This document shows, piece after piece, positions 29,236 to 39,207 of a stretch of DNA of 64,000 nt (position 1 is the stretch's first letter; the number at the start of each line of letters is the position of its first letter). This stretch comes from Doryteuthis pealeii. Lineage: Eukaryota; Mollusca; Cephalopoda; Myopsida; Loliginidae. The notes beneath the pieces are model-generated. The model searched no databases. It saw nothing but the letters and a program-made list of their open reading frames with translations, and was not told the origin of the DNA. Both the position numbers and the translations under genes were made by a program. Where the stretch lies: positions 69,072,758 to 69,136,757 of the forward strand of contig CM042148.1 in assembly GCA_023376005.1 (NCBI GenBank), read 5' to 3'.

Positions 29236-30090
29236 TGTTATCTGGAGGTGCATAGCGTCATAGAAAATGGAAATGGTATGACTAGTTCAAATCCTGGACA
29301 AGGCTATTTGCATTTCACATATCACTAGTACTCTTGGGAAAGTTATAAGTTCAACAATTCTCCTTCCATCTATGAGTGAATAGTAGGGCAGACTGGGCTC
29401 TTTGACCTTACCGCCCTGTCGGCTGGGGCGTTAGAATGCACCGACTGCACCTCTGCAGAGGGGTAAGACTCCCCCAATGGGGCCACCTGTTGGCCGTGGG
29501 TGGCGACCCATGATGCTTAAGGATAGAGCCCAGGTGGATGAGCAGTTCATGACTTGCAATACTCCACTTTGGCCCTATCTTGGCTAGACGGACGGTCGGA
29601 GAGGCCCCCCCAATCAATCGGCTGGTCACGTCAAGCCCTAGCACCTATATGATTTTCCCAACCCTATTGCCTGTATGGCAATCCCCAACCCCTTTTTATC
29701 ATATGGGTGCTAGAAGGCGGTGGCTGCGGGTCTACATTTCCTGGGAATGACGTTAAACTCTATCTGATGGTGAGGTTCCAGTTTTGGAGGTTTGGGAAAT
29801 GTGGAGCACCCCTTCATCACCATTGCTCCCTGGTCCACTCTGACCCGGAGTGGTAGTACCTGTTAGGGTCCCATCTATGGGTTAAATAGAAAAATATATT
29901 TATAAAAAAATTGTATTATCCATTAAGAATTGATTTATTTCAAAACTTTATCAGCATTAAATGACCCACTGAGGTTAATATGCCGTAAAACAAAACAAAC
30001 CAAACAAACCATCTTTGACCTTAGCTAGGCAACCAGTCTAGGAGAAGGAAAACTCTGAATTCAAACCTGTCAAACTCCGCTTAAAATATT
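29236..30090 (+). repeat. SINE-B copy split by element C
   Basis: Left part 29236-29410 has the head (B box CTAGTTCAAATCCTGG) down to GGGCTCTTTGACCTTA. It resumes at 30012 with TCTTTGACCTTAGCTAGGCA and continues to CTCCGCTTAAAATATTGACC. TCTTTGACCTTA (29399-29410 and 30012-30023) is a 12 bp target-site duplication around element C. A minus-strand SINE-B head (30096-30150) follows. Confidence 0.9.
29411..30011 (+). mobile_element. Element C, full-length, 601 bp with 12 bp TSD
   Basis: Because the host SINE-B is known, both ends are exact: it starts CCGCCCTGTCGGCTGGGGCG and ends with a tail module (29955-29985) and an A-rich AAACCAAACAAACCA. The short 5' part, tail hairpin and 12 bp duplication are typical of LINE-mobilised retroposons. 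A minus-strand open frame of 78 codons is a shadow. No RNA Pol III boxes were recognised near the 5' end. Confidence 0.9.
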
Positions 30091-30159
30091 GACCACATGA
30101 ACTTGTCTCACTGTATCTATTTCCTATGATGATAACCATTACACCATGTACCTGACTGA

Positions 30160-30610
30160 ATATATCAAAGAAAATAATCTTAGAGTGATTTTTTTTCAAA
30201 ACATATAGAATATTCTTGTGATCGTTCCTCTTGTCCCACTTCCTCTCGTGTTTGACCACCTCCATCTCATTCCGTAGAATTTTGACATTGCAATGTGTCT
30301 TTGAGACACGTGCTTGGCGCTACTTCCACTTATCAATGTGCGAGTTCACTTGTCTGTGTGTTTGATTGATCAATATATTTTGGTAAATGAACGACTTGTC
30401 TGCATCGGCGGTAGTAGCGGTATTAGTAGCAGTAACAAAGCTAGTCTATGGAGATTTCAAGGGTATTGTGTAGATGAATGGTATACTATGGTTGGACGTT
30501 ACCTATGATACTACAAATCTGTTTTCAGTCAGTAGCAAATCGTGTTTGTTTCTTCGTTCTCGGTGCCGCCAGTGCTAACGTGTATGAGTTTTTTTGTTGT
30601 TTTTTTTTTT
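30160..30610. other. No feature seen
   Basis: Unassigned; a slightly GC-richer patch at 30280-30500 has a 64-codon frame without recognisable motif. Confidence 0.4.
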
Positions 30611-30614
30611 TTTA

Positions 30615-31545
30615 AAATAAATACTTTGCCCCTCCTGCTTCTACTCTCAATGTGTTTGTGCCGATTTTATACTGGCGATCAAATTGGTAACTAAACTGCT
30701 CTTCGACGATCATTCTCCACTAATATTTATCGTTTAACTGCTTTATTTTTTCCAATTTTCAATAGGTCTCGGTGATGTATACCTAAATAAATGTTTAAAA
30801 CGATCACTTTAGAATACACTGGCTTTATCTCCTTTTTTTTTTTGTTTTTGTTTTTATATTTTTAATTTTATTTAAAATAAAAAAATCCTAATTAAATAAC
30901 AAAATAATTAAGACTGTAAACAAAGTTGTTTTCAGAGACATAACTAACAAAAGATTGAAACTAGATTTGATTGCTGTATACAATAAATTGATTCATCAAA
31001 ACATAAGAAAATAAACTTTTGATTAAAATTTTTTGTTATGCTAAGCATTGAAATTTTTTTTTATCTCTAATTCAGAATTTTTATTCAAATATACTCACAT
31101 TATAAAATCATGATATCAAAGAAATTTCATATTAAGTAGTACAACAGCAAATCTCTCTATACAGTTAATAATTTCTTGAATCAAAAATTGAATTCTAGTT
31201 CATTTCTTTACTTGTTCTAATGATTTTCCCCTCCCACACCTCCTGCTTCTACTCCCAATGTGTTTGTGCTGATTTTATATTGGCGATCAAATTGGTAACT
31301 AAAGTGCTCTTCGACTATCATTCTCCACTAATATTTATCGTTTAACGGCTTCATTTTTTCCAATTTTCAATAGTTCTTGGTGCCATATCCCCCTCCCCCC
31401 CCCAAAAAAATAGATGTTTAAAAAATCATTTATAATACACTGGCTGTATATGCTGTATAGGGGTTAGGACTCTTCCCCCCCAAATAAACGTTTTTAAAAA
31501 ATCACTTTAGAATAGCTGTATCTCTTGCATAGGGAGTAAGACCTA
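30615..31545 (+). repeat. Family L local duplication (three copies)
   Basis: CCTGCTTCTACTCTCAATGT, ATTGGTAACTAAACTGCTCT, TCGACGATCATTCTCCACTA (30625-30830) is repeated at 31238-31450 with few changes; its last 65 bp recur at 31475-31545 and again at 32225-32350. The sequence between, 30840-31210, is AT-rich and unassigned. Confidence 0.8.
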
Positions 31546-31560
31546 ATTAAAAAAAAAAAG

Positions 31561-31701
31561 GTCTCCAGAATTGGAGCCACACCATCAGATGTAGTTTAGT
31601 GTCATATCCTGGATATCCACTGTAGGCCCCCCCCCCTACAGTGGATATCCAGGATATGACACTAAACTACATCTGATGGTGTGTCTCCAATTCTGGAGAC
31701 G
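31561..31701. repeat. Near-perfect palindrome, 65 bp arms, element C-derived
   Basis: GTCTCCAGAATTGGAGCCAC at the left is inverted at the right end with 64 of 65 bases matching. The 11 bp spacer is a C run (31626-31636). The arm is the element C segment ..GTCATATCCTGG..TAAACTACATCTGATGGTG. A T run of ~18 follows. Strong cruciform potential. Confidence 0.9.
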
Positions 31702-31880
31702 GGTTTTTTTTTTTTTTTTTTTTTAAATTTAAAAAAGATCTTTTTATAACACTATACTTTGACGTCATTGGGAGATGAATATATCTTTGACAAGTGGAGG
31801 GAGAAAAAAATATATTTTATGTGCAGAAGAAAGATTTCAACAAAGTCTGTTTCAAAAATGTATAAGTAAAAAGTAAAATT

Positions 31881-32135
31881 AGCAGCGTGACATATTGTTG
31901 GTATCAGCTGTACAGTAAAGGAGTCTATCCACTTTTCACTAGCACTAGACCGGGAGTTTTTTTTTTTTTTTTTTTTTTTTGTCTGAGGTAGAGCATCACA
32001 CCTGCCATCAGCTCTCCATTTTACTGCACAGATCTAAACTGTGCTACTCATGTGCTGAGTTAGCGAGGGCCAGTATTGAACCCAGAACCTTGTGGTTTCT
32101 TGGCAGATACTCTACTAACTGAGCTAAACTGCTAG
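31881..32135 (-). repeat. SINE-A, full-length, minus strand
   Basis: Minus-strand body and head (TAGCTCAGTTAGTAGAGTAT A box, TTCAATACTGGCCC B box). A 25 bp T run (31956-31981) lies inside at the place where other copies have TTATTTTAGCA, an internal A-tract expansion on the sense strand. Confidence 0.85.
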
Positions 32136-32224
32136 TAGTAAAAATTTACCGAGTAAAATACAATGGTGTTGTGGACTATAAATAGGAATATCTGATACCA
32201 TATAACTGTAAATTGATCAAATTG

Positions 32225-32880
32225 TTTTTTCTACTAATATTAATAATTTTTTTTCTCCAATTTTCCATTGTTCTTGGTGCTACCCCCCCCCCTAAACGTT
32301 TTGAGAAAAAAAAATCACTTTAAGACCTTTCACTGATTGTATATCCTGCAGCGGGGTAAAACTCTCCTATCCACCAAAAAAAATGGGTTGTCTTGGATAC
32401 TGCACTAAATTGAATCTGATGATGAACTCCAGTTCTGGAGCTTTGGGCAGTGTGGAGTACCCCTTCATAGCCATTACTTCCTGGTAGTACCTGTTAGGGT
32501 CTCATCTATAGAAAATGATTAGAATTAAATAGGAATACTTGATACCATGTATCTGTAAATTATTTGTATTAAGTATAGTTATTGGAAGCTATAATTGTTT
32601 ACTAAGGATTATATCATTAGTTACTTGAAACCATATAACTGTGTGTAAACAAATGGATATCATTAAATAAAGATAATTACTTGAAACCATATAATTATTA
32701 GATAAGAATACTTGAAATGGTGTGTGAAATATTTGTATTAGATAGGAATATTTGATCTCATTTAACTGTGTGCAAAAACACTCTTAAGAAACAACTTCAC
32801 CAAAAATGTAAATATGTGATTGGCTAACCTTCGGCATAAAATAACCCGGACAGATTGTCATACCATTAAAATGAATCACT
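32225..32880 (+). repeat. Family L scrap, element C 3' part, then family H with tail module
   Basis: L end 32225-32350. Element C 3' part 32345-32515 (CCAGTTCTGGAGCTTTGGGC, TACCTGTTAGGGTCTCATC). Family H 32520-32800 contains three or four loose ~55 bp repeats of TAGGAATACTTGA.ACCATAT. A tail module at 32835-32875 closes it. Confidence 0.7.
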
Positions 32881-32920
32881 CATTTAAAACATTTTATAAT
32901 TACAACGAAATATAATCAAT

Positions 32921-33092
32921 GTAAGTAAAGTCGCCGGGCCGGCCTAATGTTGGTATCAACCAGACAGCGAGGGAGTCCATCGCCTTTTCAATTATTTTAG
33001 CATCTGAGGTGGAGCGCCACACCTATCATCAGCTCCTTACTTTACTGCACAGATCCCTGTGCTACTCATACACTGAGTTGGCGGGGGCCGAT
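32921..33092 (-). repeat. SINE-A, head-truncated, minus strand
   Basis: From GTAAGTAAAGTCGCCGGGCC to GAGTTGGCGGGGGCCGAT. The tRNA-like head beyond the B box is missing and there is a short internal deletion of the ..CACTAGCGCTAGACC.. block. Confidence 0.85.
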
Positions 33093-33628
33093 TTTATAAA
33101 TCAATGTTAAAACAATAAAAATAACATTTTTTAAAATACACACATGATCCGAAGATCGCATAGGGGAAAACTGTCAGTAACCAGGCACTGTTGACTCTAT
33201 GATCACACTACCTTAACTTATATATATAAAGAAGGATAGCAAAATTGTTTGCATATAAAAGGGTCAATACTAAATATGTAGAACAGGTTTAAAACCTAAA
33301 ATAAAAGATTATGGACTATATTACTGTTACTTAAATTTCATGTGTATTATGCAATCCTCAGACATATGTAGACATATCAATAAATTTCTTTTGAGTCATC
33401 TACCACTTTATCCTAATTAATCCCATATTTTATACCCCTCTATTTACAAACATATCATTGTTTTTTTTATCTGAATACCGCATGCATTAATACCTAAGCA
33501 TGTTATGTTTTTTTTTTTTTTTTTTATATAAAGTCTTGTATAAAAAGACTCAATCATGTGAACAGACATCATGATACACAAACACTTGACCAACCACTTT
33601 TTACTATTCAATGGTCAAAATTTCTTAT
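33093..33628. other. No clear feature
   Basis: Includes a TA run (33215-33228), a T run (33508-33525) and a minus-strand TCTGAGGATTGCATAATAC..GAAAT segment at 33325-33362 that superficially resembles a hammerhead core. Confidence 0.4.
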
Positions 33629-33871
33629 AAATCGTTGGGGCAGCTTAATGTTGGTATCGCCAGACAGCGATGTAATCTATCCTCTTTTCTCTAGCGCTAG
33701 ACCAAGGAGATTATTTTAGCATCTGAGCTGGATCACCTACCATCAGCTCCTCACTTTACTGCACAGCTCCTCATGCACAGATCCCTGTGCTATTCCTTTG
33801 GCGAGGGCCGGTATCAAACCAGGAACCTTGTGATTCCTAGCCGAACGCTCTACCGACTGAACTAAATTGAC
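33629..33871 (-). repeat. SINE-A, full-length, minus strand
   Basis: AAATCGTTGGGGCAGCTTAA at the tail side; head with AGTTCAGTCGGTAGAGCG and TGGTTTGATACCGGCCC. A short internal duplication CAGCTCCTCACTTTACTGCA / CAGCTCCTCATGCACAG is visible. Confidence 0.9.
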
Positions 33872-34716
33872 AGGAAAGATTGTGTAAGCAAGAAATTTGG
33901 AAAATCACTCTCCCATAATTAGTTTTATTGCTTAGTATTTATTATTTATTTAGTTAAACTAGCAGGATCATTAACTCCCTTTTTTGTTTTTTTTCTATCG
34001 GAAATGAAGGATCAGGTTTTTGGTATCATGAAGTGTTGATTGAAACATTCTCTCATTTACTTTCATGTCTTACCTGTTTAATAGCCAAAACAGGTTTTTA
34101 ACAAATAGTTGGAAAGGACTCCTTGCATATTCCAAATTGAAATCAATCATTGGTTCCATTCCAACAGTTGCTTGGACTATTGAACTCCTTCTTTGTATTG
34201 CTTTTATTGTTAGGATGTTTCGGACAGAATCAGTAAAGAAAGAGTGGTAGTGGTGGTGGTAGGGTTCTTTTCCACCAAAATAGGTGAGGAGAATTCTGTC
34301 TAATATATCAACCAACTTGGCACACTCCCAGCAATGTGAGCCACACAGATAATAAAATCATTCTCAGCCGTCCGTGTAACTGAGGAAATTCTGACTTATG
34401 GTTGGGGATGGTGTGGTGAAAAACTTACCGGTACAAACATAAAAAAAGACCTGGAGTTGCCCGCACATGTGTTTGTTGAAGGTCACACCTGGGTTTTCCC
34501 ATTAGCAATAGAAAATTTCCATGGTTTCTTCAGATATGACCTACCTTTTCAACTACATCTGGGCTCTCTCTCCCTCATCTTGTGTAAGAAAAATAGACTG
34601 TCATAAATGGAAAATTATTTGTAATAGATAATTATACTTGAAACCATATACCTGTGTGCAAAAAATGATTATGATTAAATAATAGTTATTTTAAACCAGA
34701 TAATTGTGTATAGATG
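33872..34716. other. No feature seen
   Basis: Overlapping short frames on both strands at 34065-34315 show no recognisable domain. 34600-34715 holds family H sequence (ACTTGAAACCATATACCTGT). Confidence 0.4.
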
Positions 34717-34758
<42 letters not shown>

Positions 34759-34760
34759 TG
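34717..34760 (+). repeat. (ATT)n microsatellite
   Basis: Perfect ATT triplets. On the minus strand it lies just downstream of a LINE RT relic, but there the sense repeat is AAT. Confidence 0.95.
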
Positions 34761-34779
34761 TCTTAGATAATTCAATCTA

Positions 34780-35085
34780 TGATAAAGTTTTTGTGCCCCT
34801 GAAGTTACAGCGCCTACTGTGACTGATGTTTGAAAAACATTCTCGACCCCAGATGTTGCATTTGAAGGCTGTCCCTGAAGATGTTGATGTGCCAGTGCTT
34901 TGTTGCCACTGCTTTCTTCTGGATCTCTTAGCTTCATGGTGTTACGTCAGGATGACTTCTGACATGAGCAATCCTCTACGGAGAGTTTGCAGCCACCGAG
35001 GGCGATCCTGAGCCAAATATTCCCAGTTGGAAGGGGCAATGCCAAAGCATCTGAGATCCTTCTTGCAGACATAAATCATTAGCAA
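34780..35085 (-). pseudogene. LINE reverse transcriptase C-terminus with zinc finger, relic
   Basis: Minus strand. From about 35078: VCKKDLRCFGIAPSNWEYLA, then QDRPRWLQTLRRGL. This matches the R.CKRD...I....WE..A.DR..WR..V..GL pattern near the RT C-terminus. After stops and a frame change, 34866-34780 encodes CNIWGRECFSNISHSRRC, a C..C....H...C zinc finger typical of the same protein end. Upstream RT domains are missing and replaced by family H. The two pieces are in different frames, so the copy is dead. It is a different LINE family from the 4.0-5.2 kb relics. Confidence 0.7.
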
Positions 35086-35695
35086 TACTTGAAACCATAC
35101 AACTGTATGCAAATCATTTGTATTTGATAAGAATACTTGAAACCATAACACTGATGTATAATTATATGCAAACAAATAATTATGAAAATGTGACAGAGAA
35201 CGTGAGCTGAGTGGCGGGCATGAAAACCTTGCCGTATTTTTGAAGGAAGCGGGCTAGGCTTTGCCTGGCATGTAGGACTAACCTAGGATTGAACCCGCGT
35301 CCTTCAGTATGTGAAAAGGTGACACTTTGGCGTGGGCACTGGAATCGAGATGCCACTGTCCTGTATGTGAACGCCAGATGCCTGGATGATAGCTGCGGGC
35401 ATTCTGGCAACTGGGATTGAGTTGACAGTCCCATATGTGAAGCACAGATGCCCGGATGATTGAAGCAGACCTGTATATAAATAGAAGGAAACACCCAGAA
35501 GCGGGAAGTGCAGAAATGAGTGTTGCTACAGTAGCTGCTAGAGGATTTGATGACGACGAAGGAAAAGAAGTTGGTGTTTGCAAAGAGAAAGTTTAGCCTG
35601 CGAGAAGGTGTTGGACTTCTTTTTGCCCCCCCCCCCCAACAAAAACTTGTTGAGTTAAATCTTTATTTTCCCCCTCTATTTTTTTCCCCTATAGA
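35086..35695. other. Family H fragment, then unassigned GC-richer block
   Basis: 35086-35190 is family H. 35195-35560 is less AT-rich, with TATATAAATA at 35474-35483 and a 26-codon frame from ATG at 35517 (MSVATVAARGFDDDE..). Repeated motifs AGATGCC(T/C)GGATGAT at 35388 and 35448 are visible. No family was recognised; it could be the 5' region of a retroelement. Confidence 0.4.
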
Positions 35696-36110
35696 AAGGT
35701 CATTAATCATCTTAACAACAGCAACCTTGAGCACCTTTTTGATCTCCATCTTTCCAACACACGTGGGCATGCCTACAAAGTCAGAAAACAGCACTACTCA
35801 TGTGACTTTCGGAAAATTTTTTTCACGCTCAGAATTGCGGCGACATGGAATAAACTGCCTGCGTCTGTTGTAGGCTGCCGAAGCACTGAATTTTCAAAGC
35901 CTCCATGCTTCCTGTAGTCCGCCGACACTATACCTGATGCCACTCTCCAAATACATATGCACACACGCACATGCATATTACTACTGTAAACTGTTCATGT
36001 TCCTGACACTACATTATTCTGTGTACTTGACATGAGACTTTGATGAGTTGTGGTGCACCTGAGCACTGTATACAATAAATTTCATTATCATTATTATCAA
36101 AAAAAACAAT
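35696..36110 (+). pseudogene. LINE reverse transcriptase C-terminus and 3' UTR with (ATT)n-type tail
   Basis: The frame 35696-35917 (no ATG) reads KVINHLNNSNLEHLFDLHLS, NTRGHAYKV, then RKIFFTLRIAATWNKLPASV and ends ..FSKPPCFL before TAG at 35915. This fits the pattern RGHxxKL...R..FF..R....WN.LP..VV of CR1/L2/jockey-like RT ends. The 3' UTR has GACATGAGACTTTGATGAGT, CACCTGAGCACTGTATAC and AATAAATTTC, ending in TCATTATTATC. The same last 85 bp occur at 39958-40042. The copy is 5'-truncated. Confidence 0.75.
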
Positions 36111-36769
36111 TAAAAAAAAATGCACTATGATGTACAAGTGTGTATGAGTGGATAGAGATGTTTAAAACAGACAAGCATGACGGGTCACTGCTTTTGTTCT
36201 TCTTGATGTATACTGCTAGTGGAGCGGCCATATTTATACTGTAATGTGGGTACCTTCCATGGTTTTAATTTCTTTGGTCCCGTGATTATACGCGTCTAAA
36301 ACTAGCATACACCAAAATATTGCAAAACTTTTGACTCACCGTAGTAAATGTTTCATCTTGCTATGGAGCAGTAGTTAGCAGTTTTTTTTGTCTGACCCTT
36401 ACGACTGGAGTGTGTGTGATTCTACACCTCTAGTCTTGTCAGACTAACCCGAGACCAGTAAATATCAATTCTTAATGAGTAGGAAAATTTCTAACTCCAG
36501 GGCTGAAAGGAAATGGTGGACCTACGCCAGATTTAACTAAGTATGTAAATATCTATTTTTATCAGTGTCCCCACTCCCACACACTTGCACACCACTCCCT
36601 CATAACTACCCACCCCACACACTTGCACCACCCCCTCAAACCTACCCACCTATATTAGCAACTGCTACTATTGTGTACTTATTGACCGAATGGTGTCACT
36701 TTTATTTGTGACATAGAAATCTATTGAACGCAATGTTGGAGACCTTTGCCAGTATTATTTCTCTAAATT
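36111..36769. other. No feature seen
   Basis: Unassigned. 36565-36650 holds a short CCACTCCCACACACTTGCAC tandem repeated as CCACCCCACACACTTGCACC. Confidence 0.4.
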
Positions 36770-37125
36770 GGACACATGGCCTAGTGGATAAAGGAGTTAG
36801 GTTAAGACAGTTCTAAGTGACAGTTATCTTAGATTGCAGGTTCAATCCTGGTCAGGAGCAGCAGTAACATAGAATAATAATTAACACAAACTTAACACCT
36901 GTACCCCAGCTATGGTTAGTGGAATGAGAACAGGATACCCCGATGGCTGAATAAAGGGTTAGGTTCAAAGTTCCGTGATGGCTCCCGATTACGACAAGAA
37001 GGTTCCCTAGTCTGAGAAGGTTCCCGAGTTCGACAAGAAATACCTGAAGAAGACCGGAAGACACATCGGCCGAAATGTTGTACAGATAACAATGAAGATG
37101 AGGACAATAGTCCGAATAATACTAA
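36770..37125 (+). mobile_element. SINE-I, near full-length
   Basis: Same tRNA Leu/Ser-like head as 5344 (TGGCCTAGTGGATAAAGG; GCAGGTTCAATCCTGG) and the same body. The segment GAAGGTTCCCTAGTC / GAAGGTTCCCGAGTT is duplicated before the core. Core: CTGAAGA, A, GACCG..CGGCC hairpin, GAAAU, GUU, GUA. No stem I pairing is seen. The minus-strand frames across it are shadows. Confidence 0.8.
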
Positions 37126-37160
37126 GTTCCAAATAGACAAACTATTTTTTTTTTTTTTTT

Positions 37161-37404
37161 CTCGACGGGGCGGCCTAAAGTCGATATCAGCCAGTCAGCG
37201 AGGGAGTCTATCCCCTTTTCAATAGTGCTAGACCAGGGAGATTGTTTTAGCATCTGAGGTGGAGCGCCACACCTACCATCAGCTCCTTACTTTACCACAC
37301 AGATCCCTGTGCTACTCATACACTGATTTGGCGAGGACCGGTATCGAACTAGGAACCTTGTGGTTTCTAGCCGAACGCTCTACCGACTGAGCTAACCCGG
37401 CCCA
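37161..37404 (-). repeat. SINE-A, full-length, minus strand
   Basis: The best preserved SINE-A. The minus-strand head reads GGGCCGGGTTAGCTCAGTCG, GTAGAGCG and CTAGTTCGATACCGGTCC. It is preceded by a T run at 37145-37160, the complement of an A-rich extension. Confidence 0.95.
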
Positions 37405-38004
37405 TAATATAATTGTCAACAATGATTAGTCATGACTATATAGTTAACTCTTTGCCTACTTTAAGCCGCTCACAGCAACTCTCCCACCACTAGCAGTAAA
37501 TAACCTAACAAGAGTTGTCATGAAATCAACCAATCAACCTAACCAATTAGTGAGAACTGAACTCGTTACACAACAATTTTTGTAGCAACTTAATAAATGT
37601 CCAATTACGTCGGCCGTGGAATGGCTTCCTTTCTTGACTTCTGAATCTTGAACTGACTAATGTCAAATGACAAACTCTTTGTGGCTTCCGTGTGACTCGA
37701 AAGAGGGGGGGGGAGAGAGAGAGAGAGAGAGAGAGAATGTAAATATAATAAGACATTGGTATAGTGAATAAAGCTCTGAGGGTTGTGTTGTTTTGAAGAC
37801 AATGCTGTACGTTTACGAACAGATAAGCATTAAGATAAGACATAAGTAGGTCTCTGATGTTAGGTTAATTGATCGATAGGGAAAGTAACATCTTGCAAAG
37901 TAATAGAGCAAATATTGGTTCATTAATTTGCATTTGCTTGAACATGTCAAGGGTAAATACTTTTGTTTCTATTTTTAATACTCTATCTATACACATTTAT
38001 TTCT
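37405..38004. other. (GA)n microsatellite in otherwise unassigned sequence
   Basis: (GA)n at 37707-37735 after a G run; degenerate tail-module-like TAACAAGAGTTGTCATGAAAT at 37502. The S/L-rich minus frames are artefacts. Confidence 0.5.
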
Positions 38005-38408
38005 CCCATCTATGGGTTAAATAGAAAAACATGAGTTTATAAACAAAATGTGATTATCCATCAAGAATGAATTTATTCAAAAACTTTATCGGCATTAAAT
38101 GACCCACTGAGGTTGATATGCCGTAAAACAATCCAAACTAAACCAAATCAAACCAAACTCTATCTGATGGTGAGTTTCCAGTTTTGGAGGTTTGGTGAAT
38201 GTGGAGCACCCCTTCATCTCCATTGCTCCCTGGTTCACTCTAACCCGGAGTGGTAGTACCTGTTAGTGTCCCATCTATGGGTTAAATAGAAAAACATGAG
38301 TTTATAAACAAAATGTGATTATCCATCAAGAATGAATTTATTTAAAAACTTTATCGACATTAAATAACCCACTGAGGTTGATATGCCGTAAAACAAACCA
38401 AACCAAAC
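38005..38408 (+). repeat. Element C, tandemly repeated 3' module
   Basis: CCCATCTATGGGTTAAATAG..TTATCGGCATTAAATGACCC..ATGCCGTAAAACAA (38010-38125) is followed by a truncated element C (38155-38408) that ends in the same module. The two modules are almost identical, so this is a head-to-tail 3' duplication. Confidence 0.85.
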
Positions 38409-38444
38409 ATTTATTTCTCCATCCTTGTGATTTTTGTGTCACAT

Positions 38445-38772
38445 CCTACCCATGGCTAGTTTTATTGGGTGGGACAGGAGAACACACCGGCTGCACCTCT
38501 GCACAGGGGTAAAATCCCCCCAATGTGGCCACCTGTTGACAGTGATGCTTACGAACTGGTGGCTGAGCAGTCAATGACATGCAACACCCTCACCAAATCA
38601 GCGTATGATTAGCACAGGGATCTGTGCGGTAAAGTGAGGAACTGATGGTAGGTGTGGTGTCCCACCTCAGATGCTAAAATAATCTCCTTGGTCTAGCGCT
38701 AATGAAAAGGAGATAGACTCCCTTGCTGTCTGGCTGATACCGACATTAGGCCGACCCGTTGACTTTACTTAT
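38445..38772 (+). repeat. Chimera: element C 5' part fused to SINE-A body
   Basis: 38445-38590 is an element C 5' region (GGCTGCACCTCTGCACAGGG, GTGGCTGAGCAGTCAATGAC, ATGCAACACCCT). At 38591 it switches without a gap to SINE-A (CACCAAATCAGCGTATGATT, GCACAGGGATCTGTGCGG), running to GTTGACTTTACTTATTTG. Confidence 0.85.
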
Positions 38773-38907
38773 TTGATTTCTAAATTCTTCTTGATTCTTT
38801 CATATTTTTTTTTATTATTGTAAATAAACAAATACTATTTACAACATGGTGTAATTCTAAAGTTCTACAGAATTTTTCAAAAATCCGATTCATATATAAG
38901 TTAGATT

Positions 38908-39191
38908 AGGAAGCGCGTGGTGTAATGGTTAAAGTCATAGGAAATGGACCGTCGCCCCGAGTTCAAATCCTGGATGTGGTAATTGCATTTCACTTAGCGC
39001 TAATACCCTCGGGAAAGGTATGAATTCTACTCTCCCTCCAGCTATGGGTAAATAGTAGGGCAGACTGGGCTCTTTAACCTTGGTTAGGCAACCGGTCTAG
39101 AGAAGGAAAACTCTGAATCAAACCTGTTAAACTCCGCTTAAGAAATTGACCTTGTGTCACATCCTGCTCATGCGGAGGAGTTGGTAAATAT
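38908..39191 (+). mobile_element. SINE-B, full-length with 16 bp TSD
   Basis: Reference copy of SINE-B. Head GGAAGCGCGTGGTGTAATGG (A box) and CCGAGTTCAAATCCTGG (B box, 56 bp apart), body GCTAATACCCTCGGGAAAGG, end TGCGGAGGAGTTGGTAAATA. ATATATAAGTTAGATT flanks it on both sides (38892-38907 and 39192-39207), a 16 bp target-site duplication as left by LINE machinery. The high identity to the family consensus suggests a recent insertion. Confidence 0.95.
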
Positions 39192-39207
39192 ATATATAAG
39201 TTAGATT

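Noticed and set aside
33318..33372. Hammerhead ribozyme on the minus strand (CTGAGGA..GAAAU)
   Set aside because: Stem II does not form a proper helix and stem I is only 3 bp; the match to the core is too weak.
34065..34315. Overlapping 61- and 81-codon frames as an exon
   Set aside because: No splice context, no recognised domain, and frames open on both strands in AT-rich DNA.
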